From: an uncultured Phycisphaerales bacterium
GTDB lineage: Bacteria > Planctomycetota > Phycisphaerae > Sedimentisphaerales > Anaerobacaceae
Assembly: GCA_937927975.1 (NCBI GenBank)
Contig: CALEZT010000272.1
Coordinates: 61,420 to 125,419 of the forward strand
Direction of reading: 5' to 3'
Length of the DNA stretch: 64,000 nucleotides
Shown here: positions 1-7,795 of the stretch, piece after piece
How positions within the stretch are numbered: the first letter of the stretch is position 1
Layout: every line of letters begins with the position of its first letter
The notes under the pieces: model-generated
Database searches by the model: none
The model's input: the letters and a program-made list of their open reading frames with translations, nothing else
What the model was told of the DNA's origin: nothing
Program-made: the position numbers and the translations under genes

Positions 1-373
1 ACGAAGAAGGCACATCCGGTCTTTCTCACAGCGCTAGGCGACGTACTGGTGGCGGGACTATCGGCGCACTACTGGCGGTTACTGGTCCGGCGGATCGGTC
101 GTTTCAGCGGTTTGGCAGAAAGGGTCACCCAGGAGCAGCCCATGCAGAATGCCGATGCCCCGGAGGATGGTCCGGACAAACGCAGCCGACGGCACGGAAG
201 GTGCTTCCAGAAGATGCGGGCTCCGGTCAATTCGCCGTGGTTCAAAATCTGGACGGTGCCGGGTTCCTATCGGCTCGGCGGCGGCGTGGATCATGCCGGG
301 GGCCGATCAGGATAGTCCCGTATTCCCACGCGGTCATGGGCGTGGTCGACGGGGCATAGAGCTTCGCGGTCAA
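1..373. other. Left edge, no gene recognised
   Basis: This 373-base stretch holds only short overlapping reading frames on both strands. The plus frame open from base 1 to 315 gives a basic, low-complexity translation with no motif I recognise. It may be the 3' end of a gene that lies mostly outside the window, since a strong hairpin follows it. Confidence 0.4.
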
Positions 374-412
374 GATCGGGCGGAGCGTCCTGACCGATCG
401 CTCCGCCCGATC
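374..412. terminator. Strong hairpin, probable terminator
   Basis: A perfect 14-bp inverted repeat (374-387 with 399-412) is separated by an 11-nt loop. It has no T-run on either side, so it may be a Rho-assisted terminator of an upstream gene or a processing hairpin 75 nt ahead of phoU. Confidence 0.5.
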
Positions 413-486
413 GACCACGTTTGCGGGATGCGTTTTGTTGCGGCGAATCGGTCGCCAGGCCGGAGCTGGCGAAGAAAGGATATGCG

Positions 487-1176
487 ATGTCGGCACATCT
501 CTCCAGAGAAATCGAGAACCTCAAGAAGGGAATCCTCACCCTTGGCGCGATGGCCGAGGCGGCGGTTCGCGAAGCCGCTTCCGCCATCGAAGACCGAAAC
601 GAGTCGCGGGCCCGGAACGTGATCGCCAACGATATCCGGCTCGACGAAATGGAGGTGCGGATCGAGGAGGACTGCTTCAAGACCCTCGCCCTTCATCAGC
701 CGGTTGCCAGCGATTTGAGGTTCATCATCGCGACGTTGAAGATCAACAACGATTTGGAGCGGGTGGGCGACTTGGCGGTCAACATTGCTGAACACGCGGC
801 ATTTCTGGCTGCGCAGCCTCGTCTTGACATCCGGTTTGATCTGGACGCCATGGCGCGCAAGACGCGCGCCATGCTGGAGAAGAGCCTGGATTCACTGGTG
901 AATCGCAATGCCCAGCAGGCTCGGCATGTCCTTGCCGGCGACGACGAGATTGATGAGATGAACCGCCAGATGTGCCTGATTGTGCGGGAAGCCTCTCGCA
1001 CGCATCCGAACCAGACGGATTCGCTGATCCATCTGCTCTCCGCCTCCCAGCACCTGGAGCGGATTGCGGATCATGCCACGAACATCGCCGAGGAGGTCAT
1101 CTACATGATCGAAGGGGTCATCGTCCGCCACAAATTCGAGGACTATCTCCTTGACGCTGGGGATCGACAGCCATGA
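487..1176 (+). CDS. phoU: Phosphate transport regulator PhoU
   Basis: A 229-residue PhoU-type protein. In the family, PhoU is a cytoplasmic dimer of two three-helix bundles that links the PstSCAB phosphate transporter to the PhoR/PhoB two-component system and damps phosphate uptake. The sequence shows two tandem bundles, each carrying the metal-binding E/DxxxD signature: around residues 75-105 (LRFIIATLKINNDLERVGD, then NIAEH) and around 180-210 (LLSASQHLERIADHATNIAEE). The length fits the usual 215-240 residues. The ATG at 487 is chosen because an AAAGGA site lies 6 nt upstream and the family N-terminus begins there; a longer frame starts at 421. No pst genes are visible. The next gene is convergent. 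Confidence 0.93.
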   Translation: MSAHLSREIENLKKGILTLGAMAEAAVREAASAIEDRNESRARNVIANDIRLDEMEVRIEEDCFKTLALHQPVASDLRFIIATLKINNDLERVGDLAVNIAEHAAFLAAQPRLDIRFDLDAMARKTRAMLEKSLDSLVNRNAQQARHVLAGDDEIDEMNRQMCLIVREASRTHPNQTDSLIHLLSASQHLERIADHATNIAEEVIYMIEGVIVRHKFEDYLLDAGDRQP

Positions 1177-1242
1177 TGGGAGACGAATTCTCCGAGGAAT
1201 GCCCCGAGATTTCCTTGGGGCGGCCTCTGCCTTGTGTGCCCG

Positions 1243-1803
1243 TCATTCTTCACAGGCTGCCCCGGACCTGGATTCTCGATTGTCGTTGTCACAAGTCATC
1301 AGATCGAACGCATAGGCCTGATCGCAGCGGCAGGAGAGGTGGTCGGTCTTGACGGGCTTGAAGCCGTAGCTTTCGTAGAGGCGGATGGCTTCCTTCAGGA
1401 CCGAGGCGGTCTCCAAGGTGATCCGTCTGAAGCCTGATTGCCTCGCGTGGGCCAGAGCGCCTTGCAGAAGGCGGCGGCCGAGCCCCTTGCCTCGGTAGTC
1501 GCGATGCAGGTACATTTTCCGCAATTCGCAGACCCCCGGCTCCGTCGGGTACAGGCCGTAGGAGCCGACGATGGAACCGTCCAGCTCTTGGAGCACGCAG
1601 AAGTCGCCGCCTCGCTCGATATAGGACTGCTCGATATCGTCCAGGTCGGCGTCAGTGCAGCCGGGGTCGGGCTTCAGGCCGTATTCGACGAGGACCGCGA
1701 AGACGAGGCTTCGGACTGCATCGCAATCGGCGTTCGTGGCAGGCCGGAGCCGGGGCCAGCTCTGAGATTTGAAATTTGAGATTTGAGATCTCAGAGAGTT
1801 CAT
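1243..1803 (-). CDS. GNAT family N-acetyltransferase
   Basis: A 186-residue Gcn5-related acetyltransferase that would transfer acetyl from acetyl-CoA to an amine; the substrate is unknown. The acetyl-CoA pyrophosphate loop is visible as YRGKGLGRRLL near residue 105, preceded by the beta4 strand ELRKMYLHRDY and followed by ALAHARQSGFRRITLET and the YESYGFKPV strand. The first 15 residues are encoded by a low-complexity repeat (1761-1795), so the true start could be internal, although no better internal ATG exists before the domain. It is the last gene of the minus-strand cluster and begins 7 nt after the DapF-like gene ends, so co-transcription is likely. A role modifying the same metabolite as the neighbouring epimerase and aminotransferase is inference. 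Confidence 0.85.
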   Translation of the reverse strand: MNSLRSQISNFKSQSWPRLRPATNADCDAVRSLVFAVLVEYGLKPDPGCTDADLDDIEQSYIERGGDFCVLQELDGSIVGSYGLYPTEPGVCELRKMYLHRDYRGKGLGRRLLQGALAHARQSGFRRITLETASVLKEAIRLYESYGFKPVKTDHLSCRCDQAYAFDLMTCDNDNRESRSGAACEE

Positions 1804-1857
1804 GTTTCGGTCATTCGTGCTTGTCTCGGATTTCGGATTTCGGATTTTGGATTTTCT
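1761..1857. repeat. Short-period repeats between the DapF-like and GNAT genes
   Basis: Two low-complexity patches lie here. At 1761-1795 the arms TCTGAGAT/ATCTCAGA enclose AAATTTGAGATTTGA-type sequence. At 1826-1857 a 7-bp unit GGATTTC is repeated four times. The second patch is translated as the C-terminal tail of the DapF-like protein and the first as the N-terminus of the GNAT protein, which suggests intergenic repeats that were captured by both genes. Confidence 0.6.
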
Positions 1858-2695
1858 TCAGTAGGTCGCTGTGGAAAGCGCCTTCGAAGGTCCCTTCGAC
1901 CGGGCCGGTCATTTGGATTTGGCCGTCGTCGGCGATCTCGATGTGAAGCGTGCCGCCGGGCATGTGGACTGTGACGTCGTTGTCGATCAGGCCGAGCTTA
2001 TGGCTGGCCGCCGCCGCGGCGCAGGAGCTGCTGCCGGAGGCGAGGGTGTAGCCTGCGCCTCGCTCCCAGATCCGGATATCGATATTGGCCCGGTCGATCA
2101 CCCGCACGAGCTGCATGTTGATCCGGTTTGGGAACATCTTGTGGTTCTCCACGTGCGGGCCGATCGCCCGGGCCCTCGCTTCATCGACCTCCTGCATCGG
2201 AATCACGCAATGCGGGTTGCCGATCGAGAGGCACGTCACGTTGTACGCGACGCCGTCGATGTCGAGCGGTTCGTTGACGACCTCCCGCGGCTCGCCTGCG
2301 ACCGGGATCTCTTTGCTGACGAACGTCACTTTGCCCATGTTGATGCGGATCAGGCCCGCGACGTCGTCCTTGACCTGCACGTCCACGACGCCGCCGAGGG
2401 TCTTGATCCGGAAGCTCTTGGAGCGGACGTATTGTTTTTCGAAGAGGTACTTGGCGAAGATCCGCAGGCCATTGCCGCTCTTCTCGGCTTCGCTGCCGTC
2501 GGGGTTGAAGATCCGCAGGCTGGGAAGATCGCCATCGAGCCTCGGGCCGTAGAGGATGCCGTCGGAGCCGACGCCGAAATTGCGGTCGCAGATCAGGCGG
2601 ATGTTCTCTTGCGTCAGCGGAAAGTCGCGGATGTTCGGGTCGATCACCAGGTAGTCGTTGCCCAGCCCGTGGTATTTCTTGAAATGCACCGTCAT
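1811..2695 (-). CDS. DapF-like epimerase homologue lacking both catalytic cysteines
   Basis: A 294-residue member of the diaminopimelate epimerase fold. Conserved features are HGLGNDY near residue 9, NPDGSEAEKSGNG near 64-76, IGNPHCV near 158-164 and WERGAGYTLASG near 210-221. Classical DapF interconverts LL- and meso-diaminopimelate with two cysteines, one in CGNG and one in ACGTG. Here those positions are Ser73 (SGNG) and Ser220 (ASGSSSC), so the cofactor-independent two-cysteine mechanism cannot operate as described. It may be a paralogue with another reaction, and a true dapF may be elsewhere. It lies 22 nt after the QueG-like gene and in one run with PhzF, which shares its fold. The last ~12 residues come from a repeat. 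I am sure of the family and unsure of the reaction. Confidence 0.85.
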   Translation of the reverse strand: MTVHFKKYHGLGNDYLVIDPNIRDFPLTQENIRLICDRNFGVGSDGILYGPRLDGDLPSLRIFNPDGSEAEKSGNGLRIFAKYLFEKQYVRSKSFRIKTLGGVVDVQVKDDVAGLIRINMGKVTFVSKEIPVAGEPREVVNEPLDIDGVAYNVTCLSIGNPHCVIPMQEVDEARARAIGPHVENHKMFPNRINMQLVRVIDRANIDIRIWERGAGYTLASGSSSCAAAAASHKLGLIDNDVTVHMPGGTLHIEIADDGQIQMTGPVEGTFEGAFHSDLLKKIQNPKSEIRDKHE

Positions 2696-2717
2696 TGCGC
2701 TACTCCATTATTCGAGT

Positions 2718-3179
2718 TCATCGTGTGCAGCCGCGCACGCTTATACCCGATCCGCCGGGGTCCTTCAATCCCCGTGTTTGTGCCGCCCCGTTGGGACAGA
2801 TCCTTCTGCACGCGTTGCAGACGTACAGCGAATAGCCCTTTGCGGTCTTGCCCTCGCAGTTGCCTCTGCAGAGCTTCTGCGTCACCGTTCGATCGTGAAT
2901 CGCATGAACGGGGCAGGTGTTCACGCAGAGCAGCGTCGCGATGCGAGTGGTCTCCTGGAGGATCACATCGCTTGTCGACGTGTAGGGGATCGGACTGCGC
3001 GAGTGAAACGGGCCCTCAGGGAATCGCTTGGCCAGGGCCACGACGGACCGTGCCTGCGGGAAGACGTCCTGCGGCCGAAAGCCTGCGAGAGCGTCGCGGA
3101 ATCGCTCGACCGGCGAGATGCCGCACAGATCGGCGCCGAGATCGCGGGCCAGATCCTTGATCATCTGTTCACAGCTCAC
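2718..3179 (-). CDS. Shortened epoxyqueuosine-reductase-like Fe-S protein
   Basis: A 153-residue protein that matches the two ends of QueG-like/4Fe-4S double-cluster proteins. Residues about 1-75 resemble the N-terminal region (DLGADLCGISPVERF, then DVFPQARSVVALAKRFP, then SPIPYTSTSDVILQE). The chain then jumps directly to the ferredoxin end (CVNTCPVHAI, QKLCRGNCEGKTAKGYSLY, CNACRRICPN). About 100 residues of the usual middle, including part of the first cluster motif, are missing, in frame. Whether it still binds clusters or is a decaying gene cannot be told. The GTG start at 3179 overlaps the PhzF stop as GTGA with GGGAGA upstream, so translational coupling is likely; an internal ATG is 15 nt downstream. 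Confidence 0.7.
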   Translation of the reverse strand: MSCEQMIKDLARDLGADLCGISPVERFRDALAGFRPQDVFPQARSVVALAKRFPEGPFHSRSPIPYTSTSDVILQETTRIATLLCVNTCPVHAIHDRTVTQKLCRGNCEGKTAKGYSLYVCNACRRICPNGAAQTRGLKDPGGSGISVRGCTR

Positions 3180-4063
3180 AGCAGTCTCCCTTCCATGACA
3201 GCAAACACTCTCCCGCCGACCTCGACCCGAATTCTTCCGGCGAGTTCCCTGGCCCGCAGGTAGATCCGCGATGGTCGGCCGATCTCGTAGCCCTGCTCGA
3301 CGCGGACATCGATCGAATCGGAGCCGAAGTAGCGGTGCCGGACGAGGTATGCGGCCAGACAACTGTTCGCGCTGCCGGTGGCGGGGTCCTCGACGATGCC
3401 GTAGTAATCGGCGAACATCCTGGCGTGAATGTGGTTGCCCGGCTCGACCGCCTGGCGGCAGAAGACCATCACCATCTTCGCCTGCTTGTCCTTAACCCAG
3501 TCGAGCCAACGGTCTTTGACGGCCGTGGCCCGCTTGACCGCGTCGAGACTCCGCATCGGCACGAACACGAACGGCAGGCCCGTCGTGACCGTCTCAATGG
3601 GGAAATCGGTATCGATGTCCTCGGCATCCACCCGCAGCAGGGGGGCGATCTCCTTGGCTTCGGACTTCTCGTGGAAGCTCGCCTCCTTCGGCGTCATCCA
3701 CGGGATCTTCTCGCCGCCGGGCTGGGGCTCGAACGCGACGGGGATCTGCCCGATCTTGAGATTGAGATTCACGTGGTCTACGCTTTGCCCCAGGATCTCG
3801 CGTCGAATGACGTATGCGGTCCCGAGCGTCGGGTGCCCCGCGAACGGCACCTCGGCCGCCGGCGTGAAGATTCGTACGTCGTAGCCTCCGTTTCGCGGGG
3901 CGTCCGAGAGAATGAACGTGGTCTCGGAAAACCCCATCTCTTTAGCGATTCTCTGCATTTCTTCGCTCGGCAGTTCTTGTGCGTTACGGAAGACGGCCAA
4001 CTGATTCCCGGCGTACTTCTGTTCCGCGAACACATCCACGATGTAGAAGGTCAGTCCTTTCAT
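3176..4063 (-). CDS. PhzF family isomerase
   Basis: A 295-residue PhzF-type protein. The family has the two-lobed DapF fold; PhzF itself isomerises trans-2,3-dihydro-3-hydroxyanthranilate in phenazine synthesis, and most relatives have unknown substrates. Visible signatures are VDVFAEQKYAGNQLAV at the N-terminus, GFSETTFI with the catalytic glutamate near residue 47, FTPAAEVPFAGHPTLG near 66-81 and EDPATGSANSCLAAYLV near 225-240. Length fits the family (about 280-300). Its ATG overlaps the aminotransferase stop as ATGA, and its own stop overlaps the next start, so the three are translationally coupled. No other phenazine genes are present, so phenazine synthesis is not implied. Confidence 0.93.
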   Translation of the reverse strand: MKGLTFYIVDVFAEQKYAGNQLAVFRNAQELPSEEMQRIAKEMGFSETTFILSDAPRNGGYDVRIFTPAAEVPFAGHPTLGTAYVIRREILGQSVDHVNLNLKIGQIPVAFEPQPGGEKIPWMTPKEASFHEKSEAKEIAPLLRVDAEDIDTDFPIETVTTGLPFVFVPMRSLDAVKRATAVKDRWLDWVKDKQAKMVMVFCRQAVEPGNHIHARMFADYYGIVEDPATGSANSCLAAYLVRHRYFGSDSIDVRVEQGYEIGRPSRIYLRARELAGRIRVEVGGRVFAVMEGRLL

Positions 4064-5259
4064 TTCGACTCCCCTCTGCGGCTCAAAAGCCTCTTGATGA
4101 TCCGGCCCAGCCGGGCGATTCCTTCCTCGATCTTGTCCTCATCGGCGTTGGAGAAGTTCAGTCGCATGTTGTGCGTGCCGCCGCCATCGACGAAGAAGGG
4201 CGTGCCCGGAACGAAGACCACCTTCTCCCGAGCCGCATGCTCGAACAATTTGAGCGCCGACAGCCCCGGCGGCAGCGTGGCCCACACGAACATCCCTCCT
4301 TCGGGCCGCGTGAAGTCAACCTCGGCGGGGAAATGGGCTTCGATCGCGGCCAGCATCGCGTCCTTCTGTCGGCGGTAGGCTTCTCGTATCGTCGCAATGT
4401 GTCGGTCGATGTCATGGCAGACCAGGTACTGGTGCAGCATCCTCTGGCAGAACGAATTCGAATGCAGGTCGCTCGCCTGCTTGGCGACGACGAGCTTGTC
4501 CAGCGTCTCGCGGGCGGCGCACACCCAGCCCATGCGAAGCCCCGGCGCGACGATCTTCGAGAACGAGCCCAGCAGAATGACTCTGTCGCCCAGCCAGTGG
4601 CGCATCGAAGGACTGGACCGGCCCTCGAAGCGCAGCTCCCTGTAAGGGTCGTCCTCGACCACGAGCGTATCGTACGGCGCCAGGGTCTCGGCCAGCAGGC
4701 GCCGCTTGCTCTCGGAGTAGCTGATGCCGGAGGGGTTCTGGAAGTTGATCACCGTGTGGAAGAACTTGATCCGGCGCACTCGCAGAATCTCGGCCAGCCT
4801 GTCTACGTCGGCTCCGTCCGCTTGCAGCGGCACGGCGTGAAACTCCGGTTCGTACGCCGAGAAGGCCTGGATCGCGCCCAGGTAGCCGGGCTGCTCGATC
4901 GCGATCCCGTCCTGCCTGTCGAGAAACGCCTTGCCGATCAGATCCAGGCCCTGTTGCGAGCCGTTGGTGATCAGGATTTCGTCCGCGGTCATTTCAAGTC
5001 CGTCCGTGCGGCGGTATCGCTGCGCGATGTATTCCCGCAGAGGGCGATAGCCTTCGGTCGTGTCGTACTGCAGGGACGAACCGTCGGTCGTGTCCAGAGC
5101 GAGGGCCGCCGCCTCGGCGATCTCCTGCGACGGAAAGAATCGCGGGTTGGGCAGACCGCCCGCAAACGAAATCACATCCGGATCCTGCGTTGCCTTGAGA
5201 ATTTCCCGCACGAAAGACTTGGGGATCTTGTGCATCCTCGACGCATACAGCGAGTTCAT
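4060..5259 (-). CDS. Class I PLP-dependent aminotransferase, LysN/MocR-like
   Basis: A 399-residue fold-type I aminotransferase related to 2-aminoadipate transaminases. It carries ISFAGGLPNP near residue 30, the ITNGSQQGLDLIGKAF cofactor phosphate region, NFQNPSGISYSESKR, VVEDDPYRELRF and the PLP lysine in LLGSFSKIVAPGLRMGWV. There is no N-terminal helix-turn-helix, so it is an enzyme rather than a MocR regulator. ATG at 5259 is chosen because GGAGAA lies just upstream and the family N-terminus (YASRMHKIPKSFVREIL) starts there. It begins 19 nt after the GNAT gene and overlaps PhzF by four bases. It probably supplies or removes an amino group for the substrate handled by this cluster; the exact amino acid is unknown. 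Confidence 0.92.
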   Translation of the reverse strand: MNSLYASRMHKIPKSFVREILKATQDPDVISFAGGLPNPRFFPSQEIAEAAALALDTTDGSSLQYDTTEGYRPLREYIAQRYRRTDGLEMTADEILITNGSQQGLDLIGKAFLDRQDGIAIEQPGYLGAIQAFSAYEPEFHAVPLQADGADVDRLAEILRVRRIKFFHTVINFQNPSGISYSESKRRLLAETLAPYDTLVVEDDPYRELRFEGRSSPSMRHWLGDRVILLGSFSKIVAPGLRMGWVCAARETLDKLVVAKQASDLHSNSFCQRMLHQYLVCHDIDRHIATIREAYRRQKDAMLAAIEAHFPAEVDFTRPEGGMFVWATLPPGLSALKLFEHAAREKVVFVPGTPFFVDGGGTHNMRLNFSNADEDKIEEGIARLGRIIKRLLSRRGESK

Positions 5260-5278
5260 CGTGTCTTCTCCATCGATC

Positions 5279-5902
5279 TCACCAGGGCTGGCCGTCCAGT
5301 CCCGTGAGGGTCTTTCGCATCTTGAAGTGATCGAGCCGGCGGCCGTTCTCCACTTCCAGGCTCGTCCGCTCGACCGTCGCGTACCCGAGTCCGTCATAAA
5401 ACTGTTTGGCCGGCAGCGAGGCGTCCAGGAGGATGGTGGCGACCCCGAGCAGGGCAGCCTGCGCCTCCAGACGCTGCATGATCAGCCGGCCCAGGCCGTG
5501 TCGCTGCAGGCCGGGCTCGACGAAGATCCGTTTGATCTCATCGCCGACCAGCGTGCCGGTCCCGAGGATGCGTCCGGCCTTCTCCAGGACGAGCGTGCAG
5601 CCCTGGCGTGCGTCCTCCAGGATTGCGCCGTCCCCGTGGTAATTCGCGACAAAACGCACGGCTTCCATGCAGTAATGTCCCGGGTAGCAGGCCGCGATGG
5701 TCCGGTGGACCAGGGACTTGACCGCGAACAGGTCCGTCTCCTCGAACGCACGAAGCGCGGGACGGTCTCGCGCCGTCATCACTCGTTCTTCCGCGTGTCT
5801 GGGCCACGCCGGCGCGCGAGACAACCGTTCTCTGATCAACATTGCGGTCGCGTAGCGCCGATCCGGGCTGCGGCCGAACTGGAAGGGACTCTCCTTGTAC
5901 AT
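5279..5902 (-). CDS. GNAT family N-acetyltransferase, first gene of the cluster
   Basis: The acetyltransferase domain starts around RPALRAFEETDLFAVKSL and includes IKRIFVEPGLQRHGLGRLI (acetyl-CoA loop) and FYDGLGYATVERT. With the ATG at 5902 the product has 207 residues and GGAGAG lies 7 nt upstream; an ATG at 5779 would give 166 residues, nearer the bare domain length, so the first 41 residues are uncertain. The gene heads the minus-strand run GNAT, aminotransferase, PhzF, QueG-like, DapF-like, GNAT. A 19-bp palindrome (6018-6036) and an upstream terminator (6053-6089) bound its promoter region. The substrate is unknown. Confidence 0.85.
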   Translation of the reverse strand: MYKESPFQFGRSPDRRYATAMLIRERLSRAPAWPRHAEERVMTARDRPALRAFEETDLFAVKSLVHRTIAACYPGHYCMEAVRFVANYHGDGAILEDARQGCTLVLEKAGRILGTGTLVGDEIKRIFVEPGLQRHGLGRLIMQRLEAQAALLGVATILLDASLPAKQFYDGLGYATVERTSLEVENGRRLDHFKMRKTLTGLDGQPW

Positions 5903-6017
5903 AGGTGCTCTCCAAAAAGACTCTCTGGTGTGACTGATTTCATCCATTTCAAGACCCATACAGGTCACTGTCCATTTCTCTGATCCGTCTCATTTTCGGT
6001 GTACCTCCCACATCCTC

Positions 6018-6036
6018 GCAAGACACAGTGTCTTGC
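6018..6036. promoter_or_regulatory. 19-bp palindrome upstream of the GNAT-aminotransferase-PhzF cluster
   Basis: GCAAGACAC and GTGTCTTGC are perfect 9-bp arms around a single A. It lies between the terminator of the small upstream gene and the first gene of the cluster, the expected place for an operator. No regulator gene is adjacent, so its role is inference. Confidence 0.4.
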
Positions 6037-6052
6037 TGTTCGGGTGGAAATG

Positions 6053-6089
6053 AAAAAAGCCTTTCAGGGTCTCGTGCTCCCTGAAAGGC
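6053..6089 (-). terminator. Intrinsic terminator of the small gene at 6123-6272
   Basis: Perfect 11-bp arms (6059-6069 and 6079-6089) with a 9-nt loop are followed on the minus strand by six T (6053-6058). This is a textbook Rho-independent terminator, 34 bases after the stop codon of the small reading frame. Confidence 0.9.
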
Positions 6090-6122
6090 TCGGTACGTTT
6101 TTCGGCGTGTTACCTGGTCCTT

Positions 6123-6272
6123 TTAGGGAGCAACCTCCTTTTCCGAGGCGGCCTCAATAATGCCGGCGCACAGTACAGCGACAGCAGCAGCGGCCAGGTG
6201 GAAGCGCAGACTCTGCATCGTCCCGGCGTGGCGGGTCAGACGCATGAGCCTGTTTTCCCTGAATTGGACCAT
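6123..6272 (-). CDS. Small putative exported peptide (49 aa)
   Basis: A 49-residue frame too short for most gene lists. It starts MVQFRENRLMRLTRHAG, runs through a basic stretch into the hydrophobic core FHLAAAAVAVLCAGIIEA and ends SEKEVAP. This looks like a signal peptide or single membrane helix with almost no mature part; a Cys lies at the core end (VLCAG) but the lipobox is imperfect. AAGGT lies 6 nt before the ATG and a strong terminator follows the stop, both of which argue for a real transcript. It could also be a small RNA. No homologue is recognised. Confidence 0.5.
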   Translation of the reverse strand: MVQFRENRLMRLTRHAGTMQSLRFHLAAAAVAVLCAGIIEAASEKEVAP

Positions 6273-6397
6273 TCGATACCTTACGAAAACGACACTTGAA
6301 ATCTGATCCTATGAAACCCGACAAACGTTGTCAAGTCCAAACTGCGAGGAAAATCTGGATCGGCTCAAAAATTCCACAGGGCGCTCGATTCGCGCCC

Positions 6398-7510
6398 TCA
6401 GGTCAGGAATTCGCCGATGACCTTCTTGAACCGCTCCACGCTCGCCAGCAGATCGGCGACTTCGAGGTATTCGTCCACCTGGTGACACATCCGCGGCTTG
6501 CCGGGGCCGTAGATGACGATGGGGACGCCCAGGGGCAGCAGGTGCGGCGCGTCGGTGGTGTAGCCGATGACGTTCGTCAGGTCGACGTCCACCGCCGAGC
6601 AGAACGTCTTGACGAAGTCGCACTCGGGGTCGGTTTCGATCGCCGCAGCGGAGCGGTCGATGGCGAGCTCGCCGTCAAACTGGGGGACGGTGGTCTTGAG
6701 CCTGGCGAGCATTCGCTCGAAGTCGTAGCGGATGGCTTCGTGGTCCTGCCCGGGGAGCGTGCGGATGTCCACGCCGAGCGTGCAGCGGTCGGGTACGATG
6801 TTCATCGCTTCGCCGCCTGCGATCGTGTTGATGCTCATCGAGCACTTGCCCAGCAGGGGGTGCGGGTCGGCCTGGACTTCGTACCGTTCGAGCTCGTCGA
6901 GCACGCGCTTCATGGCGCCGATGGCGTTGACGCCTCGCTCGGGCATGGAACTGTGGACCGCTTTGCCGCGTGTGGCGATCTTGAGCCAGAACAGGCCGCG
7001 ATGGGCGGTTACGACCGCGAAGTCCGTCGGCTCGGGAACGATGATTCCCGCCAGCGCCGGCAGCGAATCGCGGTCCTGCATGAAACGCACCACGCCGGAG
7101 CTGTCGGTCTCCTCGCCGGCGGTGGCCGCCAAGACGATATCGCCCAGCAGACCGGTTTCGGAGCGGGCCGTTTCACAGATCGCTGCGACGGCCGCTGCGG
7201 TCCCGCCTTTCATGTCGGCGGCGCCCCGGCCATAGATCTTTCCCCTATCCTCGACGGCCGCGAACGGCGGATGCAGCCAGTCCTCCTCCCCGGGGCTGAC
7301 GACGTCGAGATGGCAGACGAACAGCAGGGCAGGCCGCTGCCGGCCGGTCTTGACGTGGGCGACGACGTTGGCCCGGTTGCCGTCCCATTGATCGACCCGG
7401 CAGTCGATTCCATGGCGGTTGAAGTAGGTTGCGAGGACTTCGGCGGCCATGGCTTCGCCCTTGTTCGGGGTCGAATCGGCCTGGATCAGTTGTCGGAGCA
7501 GGTCTTTCAT
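6398..7510 (-). CDS. M20 family metallopeptidase (ArgE/DapE-like deacylase)
   Basis: A 370-residue M20 peptidase, the family of acetylornithine deacetylase, succinyl-diaminopimelate desuccinylase and carboxypeptidase G2. Metal ligands are visible: FVCHLDVV (His), GRGAADMKGG (bridging Asp), TAGEETDSSG (general-base Glu and ligand Glu), EPTDF (ligand) and the C-terminal PRMCHQVDEYLE (His). The dimerisation lid domain lies in the middle (HRGLFWLKI through PQFDGEL). ATG at 7510 begins the typical MKDLLRQLIQADSTPN; the frame extends upstream without similarity. The family cannot separate arginine from lysine pathway use. Arginine genes lie 20 kb away and a DapF-like gene 3 kb away, but neither is in the same operon. 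Confidence 0.88.
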   Translation of the reverse strand: MKDLLRQLIQADSTPNKGEAMAAEVLATYFNRHGIDCRVDQWDGNRANVVAHVKTGRQRPALLFVCHLDVVSPGEEDWLHPPFAAVEDRGKIYGRGAADMKGGTAAAVAAICETARSETGLLGDIVLAATAGEETDSSGVVRFMQDRDSLPALAGIIVPEPTDFAVVTAHRGLFWLKIATRGKAVHSSMPERGVNAIGAMKRVLDELERYEVQADPHPLLGKCSMSINTIAGGEAMNIVPDRCTLGVDIRTLPGQDHEAIRYDFERMLARLKTTVPQFDGELAIDRSAAAIETDPECDFVKTFCSAVDVDLTNVIGYTTDAPHLLPLGVPIVIYGPGKPRMCHQVDEYLEVADLLASVERFKKVIGEFLT

Positions 7511-7795
7511 CGTATCGATCCCATCACTGTGCGGGTCCCGTGGGGCCCTTGCGATCGTTGCCATGCGGCCCCCGGATTCAGGGGCCGGAGTGGTCGTTGT
7601 AGCAGATTCCCCGGCTCCCGTCCATGGCCCGAGGGGCCCGCTTTTCGGCCCAGTTTGGCAGCCGAAAAATATCTCAGGGATACTGGGCAATTTTCGTTGC
7701 GGAGCATGCTGAAGCCACAGATAATAAGCTGTTCAAAACTGTGGACATCGGGCGTCGCGGCGACGTTTCGCCGGCCCGAGCCATGAGGAGAATGC

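Noticed and set aside
3176..4063. Phenazine biosynthesis locus because of PhzF
   Set aside because: No phzA-E or phzG genes are present, and most PhzF relatives have other roles.
1871..4378. Plus-strand frames opposite the DapF-like and PhzF genes
   Set aside because: Shadows of real minus-strand genes with strong family motifs.
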